From positions 36,429 to 100,428 of the forward strand of contig JBBHKE010001154.1 in NCBI GenBank assembly GCA_037447655.1: DNA of 64,000 bases, given 5' to 3'. Positions 56,180-64,000 of this stretch are shown here, piece after piece (position 1 is the stretch's first letter; each line of letters opens with the position of its first letter). This DNA is from Zygnema cylindricum (lineage: Eukaryota; Streptophyta; Zygnematophyceae; Zygnematales; Zygnemataceae). The notes below the pieces were generated by a model. It was not told the origin of the DNA. It did no database searches and saw nothing but the letters and a program-made list of their open reading frames with translations. The position numbers and the translations under genes are program-made.

Positions 56180-56480
56180 ATTGCACGCAGCGACCAAAAG
56201 TCACGACAAAATGTATTCACCTTTTTTAGGGCTAATTTCAGCCGAACCTTGTTTATTCTGACAGCTCCACCTGTCTTCCCTACTACGTGTCAACAATGTA
56301 TGCACAGCTTCTAAAGTTCTAATGTTCGTTTTGTCGGCCCAACTTGTGGACCCTTCCTAGCCATGTACGGTCGATATCAAGTGTCACAGTGTACTTTGAA
56401 TTTTGTCTTTTTTAATTTTGACCTCGCTTTATTCCGAACCATGCAGAAACCACTTTGTCGGTCCAATTACTTGCCTGCAT
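56180..56480. other. 301-bp block identical between arms (right)
   Basis: Exact reverse complement of 8989-9289 as far as can be read. It starts beside the MITE at 55695-56178. Confidence 0.8.
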
Positions 56481-56550
56481 TTTTTTGTTTTCTTAATAGA
56501 TGACAAATTTGTTTTCTCTTCAAAAGAGAAGTCAATTTTGTCAGTTATCG

Positions 56551-56790
56551 TCCGAATCTGACGGTTTAAATAAAAAATACCTCAAAACTCATGGAAAAAT
56601 AAAAATTTGTCCGAATGTTTTTCAAATTTTAGTCATGACGTTTAATTCTCTATCGATCGATGTGCAACTCAACCCTGTTACTATTTTTTTTCATTTCGCG
56701 ACCAATACAATATGGGTCTTAAGGCCATATTGTATGTTTTGCATACAATAGGCATATTGTATGGGCCTACTTTCACCTACTTTTGAACTA
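56551..56790. mobile_element. MITE family A, 5'-truncated, right arm
   Basis: Starts inside the element (ATCGTCCGAATCTGACGG) and ends CTACTTTTGAACTAT. About 240 bp present on the left (8690-8925) are missing here, so insertion was accompanied or followed by deletion. Confidence 0.7.
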
Positions 56791-57239
56791 TTATGCGAAC
56801 CTACGCGAATAGCCAAGATCCAGTTTCGTCCGATCAGATCTTTGGTCCACGCAATTTTATCCTTTAGTGCGAAACGTACGTAAATTTGGCCCAAAAACTG
56901 TACGAGCATGTGTATCGAAAACATTACAAAGTGCTTCGCTTACGTTGATGTCGACGTGTACTCAGGTGAGAGCACTTTCAGCATGACGTGGCACTTTATA
57001 GCCTGTACGGATTTCTAATAAGAAACGTGCGACCCCGACCACACGCGTGATAGGTAGGCAAGCAATAACTGTTTCACACGTGTTGAAGATACAAGAGTAG
57101 GTTCAATTTAATTGGATGAAAAAGTCGCCGGCAAAAAAGAATGTTTTTCAGTGTTCCTCGAGCGGGCAGGGCCAGGTTTCGACGAAATATGTCTACGACC
57201 GAAAGTCACGTTTCGTCGCTTCATTGTCATTGTACCAGC

Positions 57240-57410
57240 GTAAGCTTCCTTCACGCGTGCGAAGCTTACTTCACGCGTGCGAATCTTACTCCACGCGTGC
57301 GAATCTCCATTCACGCGTGCGAATACTTCTCCACGCGTGTGAATCTTCCTTCACGCGTGCGAAGCTTACTTCACGAGTGCGAAGCTTCCTTCACGAGTGC
57401 GAAGGTCTCG
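57240..57410. repeat. CACGCGTG minisatellite, right-arm copy
   Basis: About eight to nine 20-bp units (CTTCACGCGTGCGAAGCTTA type). The left array has about six. Two overlapping long frames (57116-57472 and 57141-57710) run through it. Confidence 0.85.
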
Positions 57411-58599
57411 CAAGCTCGAAAGCTAAACTGTGCGAATCACATGCAACCTCCGTTACGCTATCGGACTGTTAAAATTCAAAATTTCAAACATTCAACGGCT
57501 GGCGCAGAATTGGACGGCCGTCAAAGTCCACAGCCGTCAAATAGCGGGCTCAAAATCCAATTGGCGCTCGTACATCTTGATATTTGCGGCAATGCGAAAG
57601 TCAAAGAGTTTCGAAAGGAATCATGGGCTATACATTTTTCAGAAATAATCGGCGATATTGGAGAAGTTCAAGCAACGACCCAACCTTTCTCTTTTGCACT
57701 AAGTGTATAGAGCGTATAATTCGGCGTTTGTTTTTCCTTTTTTTGTTTTTTTAGCTCTCACTTTTAGGCTTTTAGTGTTGTTTAGCGTTTGTAATCTTTT
57801 TAGTCCTCAGGATTTCGGTCCCTTGCTCGTCAATAATTATCAGGATCAATCTTGTTTTGTTTTTTGAAGGTTTAGCCATTGCATTTTTGACGTTAATATT
57901 CCTCTTTTTCATCGTAAATGTCTAATTTTTTTGTCACATTGTGACGTCATGCTTACTTATGACAGTGTCGACGTCACTAATTTAAGAACTTTACGCAAAA
58001 GATTCCCGATTTTGTTTTTTTTGTCTTATCTCACGCTATTTGTCACCAAATTACGCTCTAGGGTAATAAAAACATTTCTTTTTTAAAGCTCTTTTATTTT
58101 GTACCGATATTCGTGTTTTATTCCAAGAAAACGGAGAGGGGAGCGGTGGGAGAGAAGGAGGAGAGGTGACGAAGGCGTAAACTTTTGCAAACACCCATGA
58201 TTGCAAGTGAAGGTCCGAGACTCTTGCAAACTTTTTTCTGTAGATGCGCATGACGGCCGAAAAGAAAATAGCAACTACTCTACCTCATGCAAAAATGTTC
58301 AAAATCGTGTGAAACGTGCGAAAATGGTTTCATATTCACTGTTCAAGTGTTACTTTTGCTAAAACCGGCACTCGCGCCAATTTCATTGAGAGTTGATGAG
58401 CTGGCATGACGTGCCAATCGGTCAAAAAGAGGAAGACGCTAAAGTGAATATACTCTAAGTTTCAAAATGACGTAAATTGTACTTTAGCTTTTCCACATTT
58501 TTGTACAGTCAAAGCATTTCCCGGTGTAGCATTCAATATCGGAGGAAAAAGACGAGAAAAAACGCTAAAAAAACCACATGGGCACACCCTCTTAGCATT

Positions 58600-59015
58600 A
58601 CTTACTTTTATCGTCAACGTTTTTCTGTGGCCCTACAACGGGTGCTGGCTTCTATATTACTTCAATCGTCTATTGCCGTTATGGATCGACGACGTGTTCC
58701 GGAACTTCCTCCTCGTGCTCCTTTGGGATTCGGGGACTTACGTGTTTGCTTTTCGTAGATTGTTAGTTATGTTGGGGGTTTTTTTTTTGATACGTGTTAG
58801 TTTTTTCCTTAGATGTTTTGTTTGCTGGGTTTTGCTTTTTTGGGTGTTTTCGATTTCCCTGCCATCCTTTCGTATTTTTGTCGTTTTTGCTTTGATTTTC
58901 CTTTTTGTTTATTCCCTCTTCAATGTGGTTTTTTCAGTTTTAGCAATGCTACTTCCTTTTGTTCCTATGGACTCAGATGGTTTACCATCTCGCTTTTTAA
59001 TAAAGTCAGCCCTTT
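58600..59015 (+). mobile_element. LINE-like 3' end (copy B)
   Basis: Orthologue of copy A in the left arm. Begins near ATCGTCAACGTTTTTCTGTGG and ends CTCGCTTTTTAATAAAGTCAG followed by a short T/A run. Confidence 0.5.
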
Positions 59016-59223
59016 TTTAAAAATGATATTTGACAACTCTGGATTGGAGTCTCGAACGTTGTGTGTCAAATGTTTTGTTTCGTATACATCTTTTGAATTT
59101 TATTGATATTTTGTATTGATTATTGTTATCTATGACCCCCAAATACCGACCACCTCTATAGCAAACATGATTTCCATATGAATCCTTGGTTGCAACAAAT
59201 ACAATGGTTGCCAATGTCTCCTT

Positions 59224-59837
59224 ATATGAGAGGTCGGTGAATTGTCTTATTGCATCTTCATATATTTGCAAATCATAGAATGAAAGTACTAAGTGTCTGC
59301 GCATAGCACAAGCTTCTACCCTAATTACTTTTGACTTTGTACCAGAGGACCCCGCAATGTGGAAATACCATCTATCACACATTGTACAGATTTTCGGGTC
59401 AATCTATGTGTTGACCGTTTCGGTAGAAGAAATGGCCTCCACTTTTAAAAAATAAAAAATGATGCTAAATCTTCTAATCAATTTCTGGCACACTGATGAG
59501 TCATGAAGACCAGAATTCGGTTATTGAATTATATTGGACTAAAATGGTATTTTTACAAAACCAATGTACAACACGTACTTGAAATTCATTAAAAAAAAAG
59601 TTTTTTCATGCGAATAGTGTTTTACATAAAAGTCAAATTACATTTCTAATCTGATCAACCTTATGTTGTGTTATCTGCTGTTTAATTGCTTTAAACATTT
59701 TGAGCCTTTCAACTAGAGTGGTATATATGTTGGACCAATACATCGAATTCACCAACCAAAACATCTGTTCCAACCTCTCCATTGAAACGAAGCGCTTCCA
59801 GTTTTCACAAAAAGTTCAAGGCCCGGGAAGCACACTA
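59224..59837. other. Unassigned single-copy DNA
   Basis: Outside the inverted duplication. The frame 59017-59382 (minus) crosses the arm boundary and has no recognisable domain, although its length (121 residues) might reflect transposase debris. Confidence 0.35.
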
Positions 59838-60046
59838 CACAGTGTATCGCGATCAGTGTTAAAGATTTCCTTGCCTCTTAAATCATCTTTACTCCATGCA
59901 CACGTCCAATTTTCAATCAGAGACCGCCAATTTGAGAGAATCTTGCCTTTCAATCGCAACCGTCACACTAACAATCCGACAAGTGTGCACCGAGAAAAGA
60001 TGTTCTAAGTGGCAAAAAAATATTAACACTAAAAGCGATCACGGTG
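59838..60046. mobile_element. TA-flanked MITE (family C)
   Basis: 209 bp with ends CACAGTGTATCGCGATCAGTG and AAAAGCGATCACGGTG and TA outside. The body matches 39030-39178, including TGAGAGAATCTTGCCTTTCAATCG. Confidence 0.8.
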
Positions 60047-61141
60047 TACCTCCCAAACAAAAAAATCGACTTTCTCCGTTACCTTTGTTACACATGACAC
60101 GGAAACTTGACATGCTCTCATATTCAATGGAGAGCTACCCTTATTGAGCAACTTTATGTCCCATATTCGAATTTTTCCAAGTTAGTGATCTACCTTCTCT
60201 TTCATCAACACTCGGATGTTAGTCACACAATATCCTGACCTTAATCCCACCATGCAATGTCTCTCCTTTCTCCAACCACTCATCCTACGATGTACTCTCT
60301 TGATATTATCTCCTTATTTGTTATCCACCCCTCCCAAAGAAAACAAGAGGAATCTTCTCATTGTTCTATATATAAATCTATAAGAGGAATCTATATATAA
60401 ATATTTGCACAATTACTATTGACAAAAAAATAAAACCGACCTTCTCTCTATACTCTCGTCCAATAGCAATCCAGAACATTCTCACTTTTAAACAGATTTG
60501 CAATAAAAATATTGAACGAATCTTGAACAGATCAACACTAAAATCGCTACAGAAAACAAATGTGCAATAATCCACGTACCTCAAAAGTCTCGCCTAAAAA
60601 CATATGCAATTATTTTCACAACTTCACTTGTCACATAATGACTTTGAGCCTATAAATAGCACCTAGAGGCTTTCCAAAGACCAAAAAAAATACTCTTTTC
60701 TTGTGCCTGTCTACTGTTTACTTTTTACGCAAGCGCCAATTACCCCAAAGGCTAAAAACCCTAAAAAAAAGCGTTATAAGCCCCTTGTTTAATCTTAAAA
60801 AACTCTCCCAACTATCTATATTTATCGACGGTTTTGCAAAGTTTAAGGATTACCCAAAGCGAGGTTGTGAAAAAAAACAGCACTTTATAAGACAACAAAA
60901 CTAAGGAATGATTTCAAGATCGTTTTCGGCAGTGATAAATATAAACAAGCCAGCTTTTAAAATTGTACGACCCTTCTTCATTTTACCCTCTCCCCAATCC
61001 CGTGAATTCTACAATGGTTTTTTGTTCGGTTCGGTTGTGTTTGGGCCTTTCATGACCATTTCCACTCCCTCAAACTCTACGTTTTTGTTTTTTGTTTCGG
61101 CCCATCATCATACTTTCTTCACTCCCATAAACCTCAAGATT
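60047..61141. other. Intergenic region 3' of the kinase gene
   Basis: No gene was recognised. The part near 61141 probably contains the kinase 3' UTR on the minus strand. Confidence 0.4.
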
Positions 61142-63467
61142 TCAATATCTACGAGTTGTTTGATGGCGTTTTAAAAGTGGCTCTAAATTTTCGAGAATAA
61201 CTTGCATATCGGGACGCATTTTTGGGTCCAACTGAAGACAATACTTAGCGGAAGTAGCGAGAACTCGGGCAACTTGTTTTGGAAAAGGGACAGATAATCG
61301 TCTATCAGCAATCACGTTGACATCTTGATTTCGTTTTTCAATAAAGGGTTGAGCCCATTTTGCAAGAGTGATAGGCTTACCATCTTCTCCCAATCCCATT
61401 GCCTTTTTCCCTGTAATGAGCTCCAAAAGGACCACACCATATGAATATACGTCGCTTTTCTTGGTTAACTGACCTGATATCCAGAATCCCTCCCTCTCTC
61501 CACATTTTCAGATTCTGGTCAAGTGCTTTAAACAACACCAGCTTTTGCTCTTATACATATATTTTGAGCTTATAAAATACAATAAGAAGAGAGAGAAAAA
61601 GTACTAGTCAAGTCACCGCCAACCGCTTTTGTGGAAAGACATTATGGACGTTTAGATTGTTTGATTTGCTGATTGTTTTGTCAGGAGTTGTTTGTGTTGT
61701 GGTTTCGCGCTAATAATAACGTGTTATGTTTTGACCTAAAAAAACTATCAGAACACTGCTTTATTATTATTAAGGGGTAACTTCCAATGCAAGATGAATG
61801 AAATCATATCCTTGAAAATTTGTTGTCAACTATGCGCTGTACAATTGGTTTACAAATTATACTTTTTATCGCTATTCAAATTAGTAGGACTATAGTTGTG
61901 CATGTAGTGTATTCAAAGCCATAAATTACTGTTCATAGTATTTCTGCAAGATCACCAACTCTAAATAAGTGTAATCGAAACTAATTCTGGATCAATAAAT
62001 CTATTACACGAATAGAGATGATCAGCTTCCATAGTGATAATTGACTCTCATAGGGTAACTGAGTTTATGCCAAAATTGTGTAATTGTCACATATCTTCTC
62101 ACCTGTTTGTGCATAACAGGGGTCAAGGTACCCTAGAGTTCCCATGATTGCAGTTGATACATGCGTTTTCCCTCCACTATCCTTTGCCAAACCAAAATCA
62201 GCTAGTTTTGCATCATAATCCTGTGTTCCCACAAACAAGATTCACCTATTTTATACACAGTTTCCAAAAAAAATCCTTAAGACTTCTGTATCCGGAACCC
62301 ACATACAGGAACGTAACAACTAAACCGCTCATCATCTTTTTTCACCCTTTTTAATGTTTTGACAAAGAGATTCATTCATTTTTGCATCAAAACGCAATAT
62401 TTTTCACACTTTGCCTATGCTTGTTTTGCCTCTATCCACAATGGCACTAACTTGCCACAGAAGTCAATAAAACAGGCATAGCCGGAAGTGCTTTGTCACC
62501 ATTCTACTTATATAGGATGATGTACCTAAACATTTTTAACCAGTTTGTATCAATTTTAATGTGAAAGAAAATGTCACAGCAAGAAGTACAGATTGTTACG
62601 CCCACTCACCTCAGTTAACAAAATGTTAGCGGCTTTAAAATCTCGATGAATGACATTCTCCTGGTGGAGAAATGCAAGCCCTCTTGCAGAACCCACGGCA
62701 ATACTTAGCCTCTGTTCCCAAAGAAGAATGGGAATTATCTCTGGATCTGCAAGCAGTAAGATTCACAAAATTCATGAAATCATCACCTTTGAAATCATGC
62801 AAAAAGGTCACAACCGTCCATTATCAAAACTAGACTGCCTATCGCCATTGCAGTTGATCACTTTAATTTGAGTGAGTGACTTTCTGAACCGAAACCATAA
62901 AATAGTATCAATAAACTTCTTAGTTAAGTGGCCCATAATGAGGCACGTTGCGAAACATAATTTAGTGTAGTTAATTCTAAGGAAAGTGTTAACAATAATA
63001 ATTCACTAACTCTAGTAGAGAGGGCAGTGTACTGCATCGTCTTTTCTTCTAAACTTCTCCTCCAGCATTCACATTCATTTCTTATGTAAGGTTCAAACTT
63101 CTAAGAAGCCGGAAATCTGTCACAATAGAACATTAGAAATGCTTCACAGATTCAAACTGACTTGCAGATGACCAATCAAAGCACACACATTCTACATTCT
63201 GTATTTTCTCGGCCTTTTCAAATCAAAATCACACTGGGAAAAACTCGACCACGGCATCCCTGTTTATGCAGAAAAACATACATCTGCCTTTTCATGATAA
63301 TGGGTCTGTCTTATTCACTTCTCTTCTGTACCTTTTGTGAAGAGATGGTAATCGAGGGACCTCAATGGCACATATTCGTATATTAAAGCTCCTTCTCCCT
63401 CCTTGCAATAGCCCAATAACCGCACCAAATTGGGATGTAAAAGCCTTCCAAGAAAAACAATTTCTGC
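61142..63467 (-). CDS. Receptor-like cytoplasmic kinase (RLCK-VII/PBL-like), 3' four exons
   Basis: A Ser/Thr protein kinase of the plant signalling type. Exons by decreasing position: 63467-63332, 62746-62610, 62220-62103, 61473-61142, all GT-AG with matching phases. They encode [20 protein letters not shown] (alpha-C Glu), [16 protein letters not shown], the catalytic loop [13 protein letters not shown] (HRD, so an RD kinase), LADFGLAK (DFG metal site), [20 protein letters not shown] (activation and P+1 loop), [18 protein letters not shown], and the C-lobe Arg in KMRPDMQVI. The tail is short ([11 protein letters not shown]). The ATP-binding loop and Lys lie in exons beyond 64000. The upstream acceptor could instead be at 63503. 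Where the family has PEY, this has PCY, an unusual change at a structurally important Glu. The RLCK-VII label is inferred from motif similarity. Confidence 0.92.
62830..63036. mobile_element. Degenerate family C MITE in a kinase intron
   Basis: CTGCCTATCGCCATTGCAG near the left and AGAGAGGGCAGTGTA at the right. The middle (TTAAGTGGCCCATAATGAGGC) matches a similar decayed copy in an ADK intron at about 30300-30500. Confidence 0.5.
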
Positions 63468-64000
63468 CTGCCCAAGCAATGCAAGGAATCCACGAAGAAA
63501 CTTCTCAGTAAAAAAGATTTTGGAGGGTATAAAACAATCAATTGGAATCATAAAACAAACAGTGTATGTCAGATATTTGTGAAAAAAGCAGAAGAAGACT
63601 GTCTTAATCCGTACTTCTGATTCACCAGATAGTAGGCCTAAAATTATTTATTCAGTAGAAATTAGACGACTGACTCTTGCAAAAAATGATCACTTAAATG
63701 GGTTTAAAACAAGTGAGGCAGCACCATAAAACAGATAAATATAACTTTTTCAGATGAAAATAATTTTGAATAGTATGAAACAAACAGACGATAAGAATAA
63801 TCAACATGACAACACTTTGTCAAAAAATTGCAACAGACGACTGTCTTGAAGCTCTACAGTTTGGCACCTGTCTTTCCGTAAAACGGCCACCGACGATTAC
63901 ACTTCAAATCTAAAGTCAACTCTAATAAAGGCCCTTCAAATGTTCTTACTACCATATAGTGGTAAGAAATGTCCTTTCTACTATACAAATGTAAGAAAAG
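63468..64000 (-). other. Kinase intron reaching the window edge
   Basis: No further kinase exon (glycine loop or VAVK-type motif) is readable here, so the next upstream exon lies beyond the window. Confidence 0.6.

Larger units (their letters stand above)
41228..59223. repeat. Right arm of the large inverted duplication
   Basis: This segment is the inverted partner of 5893-25341. It contains the Gypsy at the orthologous site, with arm-specific insertions: a composite MITE (41307-42256), a LINE-like fragment (50528-51420), a family B element (54622-55567) and a MITE at 55695. It retains 52090-53720, missing on the left. Confidence 0.9.

Noticed and set aside
57141-57710. 189-residue open frame through the CACGCGTG array
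   Set aside because: A 20-bp repeat without stops keeps all frames open; the left-arm version ends differently because of a 27-bp indel, and no domain is recognisable.
60908-61174. 88-residue plus-strand frame near the kinase 3' end
   Set aside because: No domain; partly antisense to the kinase coding end and rich in low-complexity serine/phenylalanine.

Overview
This is nuclear DNA from a land plant, most likely a seed plant; the species cannot be named from the sequence. The evidence is spliced genes with canonical GT-AG introns, plant-type Ty1/Copia and Ty3/Gypsy chromovirus-like retrotransposons, many MITEs, and a receptor-like cytoplasmic kinase gene. There is no operon-like gene layout. 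Two protein-coding host genes are visible, both on the minus strand. The first is a complete adenosine kinase gene (ADK, 13 coding exons, 38790 down to 29306). The second is the 3' part of a receptor-like cytoplasmic kinase gene (four exons, 63467 down to 61142), whose 5' exons lie beyond position 64000. Nearly everything else is transposable-element sequence, mostly dead.

Layout. 1-5892: nested DNA transposons, including a 979-bp element with a perfect 8-bp target duplication, a 457-bp MITE with a perfect 8-bp duplication, and Mutator-like long-TIR modules. 5893-25341: left arm of a very large inverted duplication. It holds LINE debris, a CACGCGTG minisatellite, a long Gypsy element (10907-23859, minus) split by a Copia element (14581-20794, plus), and Mutator-like and MITE copies. 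25342-41227: unduplicated spacer with a TA-flanked MITE, a roughly 0.9-kb CCCT-rich polypyrimidine tract, a hAT fragment, the ADK gene, and a 1977-bp hAT-like element full of 63-bp tandem repeats. 41228-59223: right arm, the inverted partner of the left arm, carrying the same Gypsy insertion (43706-50527, plus) without the Copia. 59224-64000: single-copy DNA with MITEs and the kinase gene.

The main structural result is that ADK sits between two inverted arms of about 18-19 kb. Both arms contain a Gypsy element at the same target site (CTTGT in one arm, its complement ACAAG in the other). The 5' LTRs of the two copies share variants with each other, as do the 3' LTRs, so the Gypsy insertion predates the duplication. 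Later insertions in only one arm leave recognisable empty sites in the other. This gives a relative insertion history and confirms 8-bp target duplications for two MITE/hAT-like families and a TA duplication for a third.

Other points of note: a 301-bp stretch with no difference between the arms although its neighbours differ by about 3-4%; a Copia primer-binding site that matches the anticodon arm of initiator tRNA-Met (Drosophila copia style half-tRNA priming) and contains the apparent gag ATG; an antisense tRNA-like sequence in both Copia LTRs; and a kinase whose otherwise near-invariant PEY glutamate is cysteine. All comparisons were made by eye.
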